Shown here: in pieces, positions 8,061 to 16,658 of the stretch
Layout: every line of letters starts with the position of its first letter
Position numbering within the stretch: the first letter of the stretch is position 1
NCBI GenBank assembly: GCA_016703265.1
Contig: JADJCK010000002.1
Span: 62,001 to 126,000 of the forward strand
Direction of reading: 5' to 3'
DNA from: a bacterium
Lineage (GTDB): Bacteria > Krumholzibacteriota > Krumholzibacteriia > LZORAL124-64-63
Length of the DNA stretch: 64,000 nucleotides
Program-made: the position numbers and the translations under genes
The notes under the pieces: model-generated
The model's database searches: none
The model's input: the letters and a program-made list of their open reading frames with translations, nothing else
What the model was told of the DNA's origin: nothing

Positions 8061-9626
8061 ATGGAACACCGCACATTCTGGGACGAGGAACTGCGCGCCT
8101 TTCCACACGGCGGCCGCGGCGCCGCCGTGTGGGTCGTACGCCGCGACGGCGCCGAACCGGGCGCGCCGCTGCGCCTGCTGCTGGCCTGGGACAGCGGGCA
8201 GGCGCGTCGCGACGGACTGGCGGCGCGTCCGCCGCTGGGCGCCCTCCTGCGCGCGATGGGCGATGATCGCGAGGAACTGATCCGCAAGAGCCGCGAGGTG
8301 GCGCTCTGGGTCGAGCCGCTGCGCCAGGGCGGCCAGGTGGTCGGCTGCCTCGGCATCTGGATGGACGCCGCCGAGGCCTGGCGCGAGGGGATCTTCCTGT
8401 GGGGGCAGCGCCTGGTGCCGCGCCTGCTGCCGGTGCTGGGGGTGCTGGAATCGCAGGGGCCGGTGCCGGGGGAGACCCTCAACCAGCCCACGCTGTTCCC
8501 GCTGGCGCCGCTGTACTCCCTGGCGGGCGACGATCCGGCCGGCGGTCGCCCGGCCAGGCCCGCTCGCGCCCGTGGCGGATCCGGTCCGGTCGCCCGCGTC
8601 GCGGGCGAAAGCGGCGGGCCCCTGCTGTCGCTGCCGCGGCCGGTCACCGTCCCGGGCATTCCCGGCTGCGTGGGCATCAGCGCCGAAATGGCCCGGCTCG
8701 GGCAGCGCCTGGCGAATATCGCCCGCAGCGGGGTCAATGTGCTGCTGCACGGCGAAAGCGGCACCGGCAAGGAGATCGTCGCCCGCGCCCTGCACGTGAG
8801 CAGCGACAGGGCTGTCGGGCCGTTCGTGGCCCAGAACTGCGCCGCCTTGCCCGAGACGCTTTTCGAGTCCGAACTCTTCGGCCACCGCGCCGGCGCCTTC
8901 ACCGGCGCCGCCACGGAGAAGAAGGGGCTGCTCGCTTCCGCCAGCGGCGGGACGTTCTTTCTGGACGAGATCGGCGACATGCCGCTGGCGCTGCAGATCA
9001 AGCTCCTGCGGGTCATGCAGGAGCGCCAGGTCCGGCGCATCGGCGAACTGAAGAGTGTGCCCGTCGACCTGCGTTTCGTCGCCGCCACCCACAAGGACCT
9101 CACAGCCGAGATCCGGGAGGGGCGCTTCCGGCTCGATCTCTTCTATCGGCTGAAGGTCGTCAGCGTCGTCATCCCGCCGTTGCGCCACCGGCCGGAGGAC
9201 GTTGCGCCGCTGTTCGCGTATTTCCTCAAGAGATCAGGCCGTAGCCTTGAGAAGACTCGCATTACGGAAGAGGCACTCACTGCCCTGCAGCGCTGGCACT
9301 GGCCCGGCAACGTGCGCGAGCTGGAAAACGAAGCGCAGCGCCTGGCGGCGCTCTACCCGGAGGAACCCGTCATCCGTCACGCGCACCTGTCGCGGGAGAT
9401 CCGCGGCGCCGGCGGCGACAGCGTGGAGGCCGCCGACCTCGGCACCCTGCGCGCACTCGACCAGGCCGGCGAGCTGCTCGAGCGCTACCTCATCCGGAAG
9501 GCGATCGCCGCCTGCGACGGACGCAAGGCGGCGGCTGCGCGGCGGCTGGGCCTCTCGCGGCAGGGCCTCTACAAGAAGATCGCCCGCTACGGGATGCTCG
9601 ACCTCATCTCCACGGGGGCCGGCTGA
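8061..9626 (+). CDS. Sigma-54-dependent Fis-family transcriptional regulator
   Basis: An enhancer-binding protein that uses ATP to open sigma-54 promoters. Residues about 1-190 form an unrecognised sensory region, possibly GAF-like, with no receiver domain. The AAA+ core has Walker A GESGTGKE, the GAFTGA loop that contacts sigma-54, Walker B GGTFFLDEIGD and an arginine finger region. The C-terminus is a Fis-type helix-turn-helix (KAAAARRLGLSRQGLYKKI). The ATG at 8061 follows a good GGGAGGAGCG ribosome site. rpoN is in the same window at 28.8 kb. The signal it senses is unknown. Confidence 0.92.
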   Translation: MEHRTFWDEELRAFPHGGRGAAVWVVRRDGAEPGAPLRLLLAWDSGQARRDGLAARPPLGALLRAMGDDREELIRKSREVALWVEPLRQGGQVVGCLGIWMDAAEAWREGIFLWGQRLVPRLLPVLGVLESQGPVPGETLNQPTLFPLAPLYSLAGDDPAGGRPARPARARGGSGPVARVAGESGGPLLSLPRPVTVPGIPGCVGISAEMARLGQRLANIARSGVNVLLHGESGTGKEIVARALHVSSDRAVGPFVAQNCAALPETLFESELFGHRAGAFTGAATEKKGLLASASGGTFFLDEIGDMPLALQIKLLRVMQERQVRRIGELKSVPVDLRFVAATHKDLTAEIREGRFRLDLFYRLKVVSVVIPPLRHRPEDVAPLFAYFLKRSGRSLEKTRITEEALTALQRWHWPGNVRELENEAQRLAALYPEEPVIRHAHLSREIRGAGGDSVEAADLGTLRALDQAGELLERYLIRKAIAACDGRKAAAARRLGLSRQGLYKKIARYGMLDLISTGAG

Positions 9627-9703
9627 CAGCGCGCCGGCCCCGGTGGACCCGATGTCCGTGGTGTGTCTGGACAGGGTCGCGATCGCGTGGTTATGTTCCG
9701 CGC

Positions 9704-11368
9704 ATGCGCGACCCTGTCCAGGTCCAGTTGCGGCGCCGTCGTTTCGGCCGCCCCTCGCGCGCCACGGGCCTGGCCCTGCTAGCAGGGATGATGGTCACGG
9801 GCGGGCTGCCGCCGCATGCCTGGACCGGGGTGCTGGTGCCGGCCGGCCTGGCCCTGCTCATGGCGCTCGTGCTCGCCGCGCCGCGGCCGGCGCGCCTCGC
9901 CTGGTTCTTCGCGCTTGCGCACCAGTCCACGCTGCTCTACTGGCTCTTCCTGCTGGACCCCGCCAAGAGCATCCCCACGCGGGCCTTGGTGCCCATCCAG
10001 GCGGGCCTGACGATCCTCTACGTGTCGGTGTTCTACCTGGGCTGGGGCTGGCTCTGCGGCCGCGCCCGCCAGCGGTTGGGCTCCACCCGCGCCCTGCTGC
10101 TGATGCCGGCGTTGTGGACGGCGATGGAGGCCGTGCGCTCCTTCGGTGAGCTCGGGTTTCCGTGGTGCCTGACGGGCTCGAGCACGATCGGCACGCCGTT
10201 CATGGTGCTGGTCCGTGGGGCCGGCGAACTCGGCCTGGGCTGTGCGCTCGCCTTCACGGCGGCGACCATCGTGGCCTGGACCGCTCGCGGCGGCGATGCT
10301 GCTGCAATCCCCGATGCGGCCCACGCTGCGCGCCGACGCGCGCGCCGGCCCCTGGCCATTGTCACGGCACTCGCCTGGACCGCGCTCGCGGCCGGCGCTG
10401 CCATGAATCCCGCGCCGCCGCCGCCGCCCGCCAGCGGACCGTTCGCGATCAACGCCGATTCGCTGCTTGCGAGGCCGCTGCGCGTGGCCGCGGTGCAGGC
10501 TGACGTGTCCCTGGCCGACAAGTGGGACACCGCGCGCATCGACTCCACGCGGGTGCCGTATGCCGCACTCACGAAGAAGGCTGCCGCCGCTGGCGCCGAG
10601 TTCGTCGTTTGGGCCGAGACCGCCGTGCCGGGCTACCTGCGCTACGACGTGGCGAACCTCAATTGGCTGCGCCGCCTGGTGCGTGAATCGGGCGTGTGGC
10701 TCTACGCGGGGTTCCCCGACGGGGATCGCCGCACCGACGGGCGCATGCGCCTGTACAACTCGTCGGGGCTGCTGTCGCCCGACGGCGTCATCGTCGACCG
10801 CTACGCCAAGCATCACCTGCTGCCCATCGGCGAGGCGATGCCGTTCCAGCGCTACCTGCCGTTCCTGGGCCAGCTCAACGTGGGGCAGGCCGAATGGGAC
10901 CCGGGCGACCCGCCACGCGCGCTGGTGGCCAAGCTGCCTGACGGGCACTTCCCCTTCAGCGGGCTGATCTGTTTCGAGTCCGTGTTCGGCTCGCTCGCGC
11001 GCGACAGCGTGCGGCGCGGGAGCCGCTGCCTGGCCGTCATCACCAATGACGGCTGGTTCGGCCGCACGGCCGGTCCGCGGCAGCATGCGTGGCTGGCCAG
11101 GCTGCGCGCTGTCGAGTGCGGCGTGCCGGTGATCCGCTGCGCCAACAACGGCATCAGTTTCATTGCCGACCGTGACGGCCGGCTGCTGGGCTGGCTCGAG
11201 CTGGGCGAGCGCGGCGTCGTCAGCGCCACGATCAGCCCCGGCGACGCGCGCACGGGCTACGTGCGCTGGGGATCGGCTCCGGTGACCTGGTTCCTTGTCC
11301 TGTGGGTGCTGGTGACGCTCGCCGGGCCCTGGAGCCGTTGCGCCGGCGAAAGTGAGGTTGCGCCGTGA
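9704..11368 (+). CDS. lnt: Apolipoprotein N-acyltransferase
   Basis: Lnt adds the third acyl chain to lipoproteins in the inner membrane. The N-terminal half (about residues 15-240) is made of hydrophobic spans. The C-terminal nitrilase-like domain holds a Glu-Lys-Cys triad: E305 (VVWAETAVPG), K369 (YAKHHLLPIGE) and C423 (LICFES), with spacing close to the E. coli enzyme. At 554 residues it is slightly longer than E. coli Lnt. The 3' end overlaps the GTG of the Nudix gene by 4 bp. It fits the several lipoproteins encoded here. Confidence 0.93.
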   Translation: MRDPVQVQLRRRRFGRPSRATGLALLAGMMVTGGLPPHAWTGVLVPAGLALLMALVLAAPRPARLAWFFALAHQSTLLYWLFLLDPAKSIPTRALVPIQAGLTILYVSVFYLGWGWLCGRARQRLGSTRALLLMPALWTAMEAVRSFGELGFPWCLTGSSTIGTPFMVLVRGAGELGLGCALAFTAATIVAWTARGGDAAAIPDAAHAARRRARRPLAIVTALAWTALAAGAAMNPAPPPPPASGPFAINADSLLARPLRVAAVQADVSLADKWDTARIDSTRVPYAALTKKAAAAGAEFVVWAETAVPGYLRYDVANLNWLRRLVRESGVWLYAGFPDGDRRTDGRMRLYNSSGLLSPDGVIVDRYAKHHLLPIGEAMPFQRYLPFLGQLNVGQAEWDPGDPPRALVAKLPDGHFPFSGLICFESVFGSLARDSVRRGSRCLAVITNDGWFGRTAGPRQHAWLARLRAVECGVPVIRCANNGISFIADRDGRLLGWLELGERGVVSATISPGDARTGYVRWGSAPVTWFLVLWVLVTLAGPWSRCAGESEVAP

Positions 11369-11904
11369 TCCCGTCCGAGCGCCACGTCTTCCGCTACTGC
11401 CCGCAGTGCCGGACGGAGATGACGCGCCGCCACGACGGCGGCGCCGAGCGTCCCGTGTGCCCGGCCTGCGGCCTGGTGCAGTACCTGAACCCGGCCCCGG
11501 CAGCGGGCATCGTGCTCATGCGAGGCGACCGCGTCTGCCTGGTCAAGCGCCGCTTCGCGCCGAAACAGGGACTGTGGTCATTGCCGACGGGATTCATGGA
11601 GTGGGGGAAGATCCCGCCGAAACGGGCGCGCCGCGAAGCGCTCGAGGAGACCGGGCTCGAGGTGGAGCTGACAGCGCTCTACGCCGTCGAGTCCGGCCTG
11701 CTGCCGCCCGACACGCCCGTGGTCGTCATTTTCTATGCGGCCCGGGAAACCGGCGGCACGTTGCAGGCCGGCGACGACGCCGAGGAGGCCGGATTCTTCC
11801 TGCTCGACGAACTGCCCGGCCCCATCGCATTTGCCTCGCATCGGCGCGTGCTCGAGAGACTTCGCGCCGAACCGGCCGGGGGCAGCGCGGGAGCACAGCC
11901 GTGA
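11365..11904 (+). CDS. Nudix hydrolase with zinc ribbon; Nudix box locally scrambled
   Basis: A 179-residue Nudix hydrolase with an N-terminal four-cysteine ribbon (CPQC and CPAC), as in NudC-like NADH pyrophosphatases. The Nudix box reads GFMEWGK-x7-REALEETGL, so the first glutamate of G-x5-E is Lys. Reading one base over between about 11607 and 11626 gives GEDPAETA in place of GKIPPKRA, which restores a canonical box. Two compensating one-base indels in G runs would explain this. Substrate unknown. Its TGA overlaps the purN GTG. Confidence 0.85.
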   Translation: MIPSERHVFRYCPQCRTEMTRRHDGGAERPVCPACGLVQYLNPAPAAGIVLMRGDRVCLVKRRFAPKQGLWSLPTGFMEWGKIPPKRARREALEETGLEVELTALYAVESGLLPPDTPVVVIFYAARETGGTLQAGDDAEEAGFFLLDELPGPIAFASHRRVLERLRAEPAGGSAGAQP

Positions 11905-12494
11905 CGCCCGTCGCCGCCGCGGTCCTGCTCTCGGGCAGCGGCCGCACACTCGCCAATTTCCTCGAACGCATCGATGACGGCTCGCTGCCACTGCGCATCG
12001 TCGCCGTCGTCTCGAGCCGCAGTGACGTGAAGGGTGTCGAGGTCGCGCGCGCGGCCGGCCTGCCGGTGGGGATCTTCCGCCGCAAGGACTACGCCGACAC
12101 GGCAGCACACAACGCGGCGATCAACGCCTTCCTGGCCCCGCACGCCCCGCGCCTGATCGTGCTGGCGGGATACCTCTGCCGCTACGAACCGCCGCAGGGC
12201 TTCGGCGGCCCCGTCGTGAACATCCACCCCGCGCTGCTGCCGAAGTACGGCGGCCAGGGTTTCTACGGCGACAAGGTTCACCAGGCGGTGCTTGCGGCCG
12301 GTGATCGCGAGAGCGGTTGCACCGTGCACCTGGTCGACGCGGAGTACGACAGCGGTCGCATCCTCGGCCAGCAGCGTGTGCCGGTGCTGGACAGTGACGA
12401 CGTGGGCAGCCTCGCTGCGCGCGTGTTTGCCGCCGAGTGCGAACTCTATCCGCAGGTGCTCGCCGCACTGGCCCGTGAACTGCCGCCGATTTGA
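11901..12494 (+). CDS. purN: Phosphoribosylglycinamide formyltransferase
   Basis: PurN transfers a formyl group from 10-formyl-tetrahydrofolate to GAR in purine synthesis. The 197-residue protein has the phosphate-binding LLSGSGRTLANFLE loop, the catalytic NIHP (N107, H109) and the Asp of AEYDSGRI (about D150). The GTG start overlaps the Nudix gene stop by 4 bp, so it is translationally coupled to it. purM lies 4 kb upstream in the same direction but is separated by lnt and the regulator. Confidence 0.93.
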   Translation: MTPVAAAVLLSGSGRTLANFLERIDDGSLPLRIVAVVSSRSDVKGVEVARAAGLPVGIFRRKDYADTAAHNAAINAFLAPHAPRLIVLAGYLCRYEPPQGFGGPVVNIHPALLPKYGGQGFYGDKVHQAVLAAGDRESGCTVHLVDAEYDSGRILGQQRVPVLDSDDVGSLAARVFAAECELYPQVLAALARELPPI

Positions 12495-12520
12495 CCTCGC
12501 CTCGCCCATTCCCGTATTGT
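12491..12520 (+). promoter_or_regulatory. Predicted sigma-70-type promoter
   Basis: TTGACC (12491-12496), an 18-base spacer and TATTGT (12515-12520), starting at the purN stop codon. It would produce a leader of roughly 90 bases before the secreted protein gene at 12616. Confidence 0.5.
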
Positions 12521-12615
12521 CACCGTGAGCGCCGCACATCCCGAGCCTATGCACCTGCCCGGTTCGCCCATTGGGCCTCGCGTCATGACAGTTCGCCGCA
12601 TGAGGGAGGACTTAC

Positions 12616-13182
12616 ATGAAACGACTCGCTATCGCCGTCATCTGCACCGTGATCTGCTGCGCAGCGCTCGCGCCGGCCCAGGACAATGCCCTGGGCCTGT
12701 ACTTCAGCGGCAGTACGTTCACGCCGGCCACCGCCAGCGCCATGGTGTCGCCTGGTTTCCTGACCGCTGCCTACATCGTGTTGACGAACCCGACGGGAGC
12801 GGTCATCGAGGGCTATGAGGTGGGCATCACCTGCACGGCCGGCGATTTCGGCATTCCGCTGACGAACCTGATGTTCGACACCAACCTGGGTTCGAACGTG
12901 AACCAGCGTGTCACGTTCATGTCGCCCAAGCCGGCGCTCGCCGGCGGCACGGTATTGGCGACGGTGTTCCTGGCGACCGCGAGCACTGACTTCGAGGAGA
13001 TCTCGTTCGGAGCCGCCGCGCCGCCGTCGCTGCCCGGCGACCTGCCGGTGGTCGACTATGCCGGCACTGGCCCCGTGCCCTGCGGACAGCCGTGGGGGAC
13101 GCCCGCAGTGGCCTGGCTCAACGGGGTGCCCGTGTCGGTCGAGGCGTCGACGTTCGGCGCCGTGAAGGCCATCTTCCGCTGA
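12616..13182 (+). CDS. Small secreted protein of unknown function with C-terminal FGAVKAIFR
   Basis: Unrecognised. The 188-residue product begins with a signal peptide (MKRLAIAVICTVICCAALAP, cut probably after APAQ). The mature part is Thr/Gly/Pro-rich and predicted beta-rich, with a single cysteine pair around ITCTAGD and VPCGQP. The last residues, EASTFGAVKAIFR, closely match the end of another secreted protein at 18.2 kb. The ATG follows GGGAGGACTTAC. It has its own promoter candidate and ends in a terminator shared with the convergent gltD/nfnB-like gene. Confidence 0.75.
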   Translation: MKRLAIAVICTVICCAALAPAQDNALGLYFSGSTFTPATASAMVSPGFLTAAYIVLTNPTGAVIEGYEVGITCTAGDFGIPLTNLMFDTNLGSNVNQRVTFMSPKPALAGGTVLATVFLATASTDFEEISFGAAAPPSLPGDLPVVDYAGTGPVPCGQPWGTPAVAWLNGVPVSVEASTFGAVKAIFR

Positions 13183-13207
13183 GCAGGGCAGACGCGGCCA
13201 CATGACG

Positions 13208-13237
13208 AAGTCCCGCGGTCTCACGGCCGCGGGACTT
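13208..13237. terminator. Bidirectional terminator between convergent genes
   Basis: An 11-bp perfect stem (13208-13218 with 13227-13237; AAGTCCCGCGG) and an 8-base loop, followed by TGCTTTCC. The AA/TT ends give short T runs on both strands, fitting the convergent genes at 13182 and 13264. Confidence 0.75.
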
Positions 13238-13263
13238 TGCTTTCCTGCCGGTGTGCAGCGGTC

Positions 13264-14754
13264 CTACATCAGGTTCGGGCACACGCCGCTGTCGCCCACC
13301 GTCGCGAACGGGTCGCGCGGATTGCCCGTCATCAGGTAGCGATGCATGGCGTCGGCGGCCACGCGGCCCTGGCCCATGGCCAGGATCACGGTGGCGCCGC
13401 CGGTCACGATGTCGCCGCCGGCGAACACGTTCGGCAGGCTCGTCTGCATCAGGTCGTTGATCTTGATGGTGCCCTTCTTCGCGTCGCGGTCGAGCTCGGG
13501 GCAGTCGGCCGTCAGCAGGGGATTGGGACCCTGGCCGATGGCGATCACCACGGTGTCGACGGCGAACTCGCGCACCTTGCCCTCGATGGGCACGGGCTTG
13601 CGGCGCCCGCTGGCGTCGGGCTCGCCCAGTTCCATCTCCTGGCAGCGGATCGCGCCCACGGCGCCCTTGCCGTCGTTGACGATCTCGAGCGGCGAGTGCA
13701 GCAGGTTGAACTCGACGCCTTCCTGCTCGGCGTGGTGGATCTCCTCGACGCGGGCCGGCATCTCCAGCCGGCTGCGGCGGTAGACGAGATAGACCACCTC
13801 GGGCCGCAGGCGCTTGGCCGTGCGCGCGGAATCCATCGCCGTGTTGCCGGCGCCGATCACCGCGATGCGCTTGATCTTCTTGACCGGCGTGTCGGCGCCT
13901 TCGGGGAATTTGTAGCCGCCCATCAGGTTGACGCGCGTCAGGAACTCGTTGGCGCTGTACACGCCGTTGAGGTTCTCGCCGGGAATGCCGAGGAACCAGG
14001 GCAGGCCTGCGCCCGTCGAGACGAACACGACGTCGAACCGTGCGCGCACGCTGTCGAGCGACTCGGCCTTGCCGACCGGGTAGTTCATGACGAACTCGAC
14101 GCCCATGTCGCGCATGCCGTCGACCTCGCGCATGAGGATCTCCTTCGGCAGCCGGAACTGGGGGATGCCGTAGAACAACACGCCGCCCGGCTTGTGCAGC
14201 GCCTCGAAGACCGTGACCTTGTGGCCCTTCTGCGCCAGGTCGCTGGCTGCCGTCAGCCCGGCCGGCCCCGAGCCGATGATGGCCACGGTCTTGCCGGTGG
14301 GCGCAGCCACCGTCGGGGTGATCTTCAGGTTGTGCTCCATGGCGTAGTCGCCAAGGAACCGCTCCACGCGCCCGATGCCGCCGGGCTCGCGGCCCTTGTC
14401 CGGCCGGTTCAGCGTGCAGACCATCTCGCACTGGTCCTCCTGCGGGCACACGCGACCGCAGATCGCCGGCAGGAAGTTCTTCTCCTTGATCTTGCGCAGG
14501 GCGCCCTCGAAGTCCTTCTGGCCGACGAGCTGCAGGAACGCCGGGATGTCGATGCCGACAGGGCAACCCGACACGCACGGCTTGTCCTTGCAATCGATGC
14601 AGCGCAGTGCTTCCTGTGTCGCTTCCTGCTCGTTGTAACCGAGGGGCACTTCCTCGAAGTTGAAGATGCGCGCCGTGGCCGCCTGTTCCCGCATGGGAAC
14701 CTTGGTCTTGGCCTTGTTGAGGACCTTCTTGGGCTTCGGGCTTTCGTCGCTCAT
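13264..14754 (-). CDS. NfnB / glutamate synthase small-subunit-like flavoprotein
   Basis: A 496-residue iron-sulfur flavoprotein of the GltD/NfnB family. Two four-cysteine sets bind 4Fe-4S clusters: C52, C55, C60 and C64 (CIDCKDKPCVSGC), and C99, C103, C109 and C113. An FAD-binding GSGPAGLTAA and an NADPH-type AVIGAGNTAMDSART loop follow. Its partner immediately upstream on the same strand is an NfnA-like subunit, so the pair probably forms an electron-bifurcating NADH-dependent ferredoxin:NADP oxidoreductase. A glutamate synthase small subunit is the alternative, but no large subunit is seen here. Confidence 0.87.
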   Translation of the reverse strand: MSDESPKPKKVLNKAKTKVPMREQAATARIFNFEEVPLGYNEQEATQEALRCIDCKDKPCVSGCPVGIDIPAFLQLVGQKDFEGALRKIKEKNFLPAICGRVCPQEDQCEMVCTLNRPDKGREPGGIGRVERFLGDYAMEHNLKITPTVAAPTGKTVAIIGSGPAGLTAASDLAQKGHKVTVFEALHKPGGVLFYGIPQFRLPKEILMREVDGMRDMGVEFVMNYPVGKAESLDSVRARFDVVFVSTGAGLPWFLGIPGENLNGVYSANEFLTRVNLMGGYKFPEGADTPVKKIKRIAVIGAGNTAMDSARTAKRLRPEVVYLVYRRSRLEMPARVEEIHHAEQEGVEFNLLHSPLEIVNDGKGAVGAIRCQEMELGEPDASGRRKPVPIEGKVREFAVDTVVIAIGQGPNPLLTADCPELDRDAKKGTIKINDLMQTSLPNVFAGGDIVTGGATVILAMGQGRVAADAMHRYLMTGNPRDPFATVGDSGVCPNLM

Positions 14755-14769
14755 GACGGGTCCTTCCTT

Positions 14770-15648
14770 CTAGTTCCGCAGCTGGTCAGCGGCAGCTTCC
14801 AGGCGACAACGGTGGTAACTGTCCAGCGAGGAGCGCTCTTCCGGCTGGTAGTACGCCAGCCGCGTGATCAGCTCGTCGAAATCGACCTGGTGGCCGTCGA
14901 ACTCGGGTCCCTCGACGCACGCAAAGCGCGTCTTGCCGCCCACGGTCACGCGGCAGGCGCCGCACATGCCCGTGCCGTCGACCATGATGGGATTCAGCGA
15001 AGCCTGGGTGGGGATCCCGAACGGCAGCGTGGCCCTGCACACGAACTTCATCATCACGACCGGCCCGATGGTGATGACCTCGTCGACCTTCTCGCCGCCC
15101 TCGATCAGGTCGGTGAGCGCGTGCGTGACCATGCCCTTGCGTCCGTAGCTGCCGTCATCGGTGGTGATGATCGTCTGGTCGGCAAGGGCGCGGATCTCGT
15201 CCTCGAGGATCAGCAGTTCCTTCGTGCGTGCGCCGAGGATGGCGATGCAGCGGTTGCCCGCCTCCTTGAGCGCCTGCACCTGCGGCCACACGACGGCGTT
15301 GCCGATGCCGCCGCCGACGCAGACCACCGTCTTGCCGGTGGGAATCTCCGTAGCCTTGCCCAGAGGGCCGGCCAGGTCATGAATCTCCTGACCCGGCTGC
15401 AGGCGCCCGAGCATCTCGGTCGTCTTGCCGACTTCCTGGAAGACCAGGGTGATGGTGCCCTTGCCGGGGTCGCGGCTCGCCAGGGTCAGCGGGATGCGCT
15501 CGCCCTCGTCGTTGACCCGCAGGATCACGAACTGCCCGGCCTTGCCGCGCTGCGCGATGTGCGGGGCTTCGATCTCGAAGAGGCGGGTGCGGGGCGCCAG
15601 TTCCTGGACGCGAACGATCTTGTTCCCCACGGCAAGCTCCTTGGGCAC
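14770..15648 (-). CDS. NfnA-like sulfide/dihydroorotate dehydrogenase-type FAD/NAD-binding subunit
   Basis: A 292-residue ferredoxin-NADP reductase-fold protein. It has the FAD-binding RIPLTLAS segment, the NAD-binding GKTVVCVGGGIGNAVVWP loop and a C-terminal 2Fe-2S site (MCGACRV, then FACVEGPEFDGHQVDFD). These features match NfnA and PyrK-type electron-transfer subunits. It is 15 bp upstream of the NfnB-like gene, as in nfnAB operons. Start is GTG at 15648 with no strong ribosome site. An AT-rich promoter patch lies 60-85 bp upstream. Confidence 0.85.
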   Translation of the reverse strand: MPKELAVGNKIVRVQELAPRTRLFEIEAPHIAQRGKAGQFVILRVNDEGERIPLTLASRDPGKGTITLVFQEVGKTTEMLGRLQPGQEIHDLAGPLGKATEIPTGKTVVCVGGGIGNAVVWPQVQALKEAGNRCIAILGARTKELLILEDEIRALADQTIITTDDGSYGRKGMVTHALTDLIEGGEKVDEVITIGPVVMMKFVCRATLPFGIPTQASLNPIMVDGTGMCGACRVTVGGKTRFACVEGPEFDGHQVDFDELITRLAYYQPEERSSLDSYHRCRLEAAADQLRN

Positions 15649-15705
15649 GGTGGGCTTTCGCGGCAGGCGGCCGGCCGTGCGGCCGTCGCTGCGGTTGTGG
15701 CGGCA

Positions 15706-15733
15706 AAGTTACCGTCCCGGCCGGGGCATGCAA
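15706..15733 (-). promoter_or_regulatory. Candidate promoter for the nfnAB-like operon
   Basis: Read on the minus strand: TTGCAT (15733-15728), a 16-base spacer and TAACTT (15711-15706). It lies about 58 bp upstream of the GTG start. Spacing is slightly short. Confidence 0.35.
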
Positions 15734-15820
15734 GCGCAAAACTGTGACAATGATTAGCGTTTTCAACGACTTGGCGCGTTGGCGGTCGCGGCGGGAACCG
15801 CGAAGCAGCGGGAGAAGGTC

Positions 15821-15895
15821 AAGGGGCCGCCGGAACTCCGCCCGCCGAACGGGGGGAACGTTCGACGGGCCTGCGGATACGTTCGGCGGCCCCTT
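15821..15895. repeat. Nested inverted repeats upstream of folE
   Basis: The outer arms 15821-15836 and 15881-15895 pair over 15 bases with one bulged G (AAGGGGCCGCCG core). Inside them, GCCCGCCGAAC (15840-15850) pairs with GTTCGACGGGC (15860-15870) with one mismatch. The four arms share a CCG(C)CGAAC-like core. The 455-base gap 15649-16103 otherwise holds only the nfn promoter candidate. It may be a structured RNA leader of folE or a DNA repeat; function unknown. Confidence 0.6.
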
Positions 15896-16103
15896 GCGCT
15901 GTCACACCTGAAGGTCCGTTCGCCGATCAAGAAGGCTGCATGGATCGTGCCGCCGGCCAGGTGCCGCCTTGACGGTGCCCGCGGCGCCCCGATCTTGCGA
16001 CAGGAAGCGGTTTGGCCGCCGCGCGCTGCAGGTCTGCGCGCCTCCGCCGCCGCCGCCGGGCGTGCACCCTGCAAGGCAGGATGCGAAAGGACGGGGAATC
16101 CGC

Positions 16104-16658
16104 ATGGAAGAGATCATCCGCCGGCTCCTGGTGGAACTGGGCGAGGATCCGCAGCGCGAGGGACTGGCCAAGACGCCTGCCCGCGTCGCGCGGGCCTGGT
16201 CGGAGATGACCGTCGGCTACAGCCAGGACCCGGGCGCCATGGTGCGCGCCGCGCTGTTCACGGCCGAGAGCAAGGAAATGGTCGTCGTCAACGACATCGA
16301 TTTCTACAGCACCTGCGAACATCACCTGCTGCCGTTCTTCGGCAAGGCCCATGTGGCGTACATCCCGAACGGGCGCATCGTCGGCCTGTCGAAGATGGCG
16401 CGCGTCGTGGAGGCCTATGCCCGCCGGCTGCAGGTGCAGGAGCGCATGACGGGGCAGATCGCGCAGTGCCTGATGGAAAACCTCCAGCCGCTGGGCGTGG
16501 CGGTCGTCCTGCGCGCGCAGCACCTGTGCATGATGACGCGCGGCGTGCAGAAGCAGAATTCCTACGCGGTCACCAGCGAGATGCTCGGCTGCTTCAAGAA
16601 GAGCCCGAAGACGCGGGGCGAGTTCCTGACCCTGATCCGCGAGAAGCCCTGGAGCTGA
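16104..16658 (+). CDS. folE: GTP cyclohydrolase I
   Basis: FolE converts GTP to dihydroneopterin triphosphate, the first step of folate synthesis. The 184-residue protein has the zinc ligands C71 and H74 in STCEHHLLPF and C142 in HLCMMTRGVQK, and the substrate-binding GLSKMARVVEAYARRLQ block. The start is ATG at 16104 behind AAAGGACGGGG. The open frame extends further upstream, but homology begins only here. The stop codon lies inside one arm of a very long hairpin. Confidence 0.95.
   Translation: MEEIIRRLLVELGEDPQREGLAKTPARVARAWSEMTVGYSQDPGAMVRAALFTAESKEMVVVNDIDFYSTCEHHLLPFFGKAHVAYIPNGRIVGLSKMARVVEAYARRLQVQERMTGQIAQCLMENLQPLGVAVVLRAQHLCMMTRGVQKQNSYAVTSEMLGCFKKSPKTRGEFLTLIREKPWS

Noticed and set aside
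11352..12494. A 380-residue protein covering the Nudix gene region and purN
   Set aside because: Its first half is the wrong frame of the Nudix gene; the PurN homology starts exactly at GTG 11901.
13237..15747. An 836-residue open frame on the plus strand opposite the nfnAB-like genes
   Set aside because: It is the antisense shadow of two well-supported minus-strand genes and has low-complexity, arginine/histidine/valine-rich composition without any family motif.
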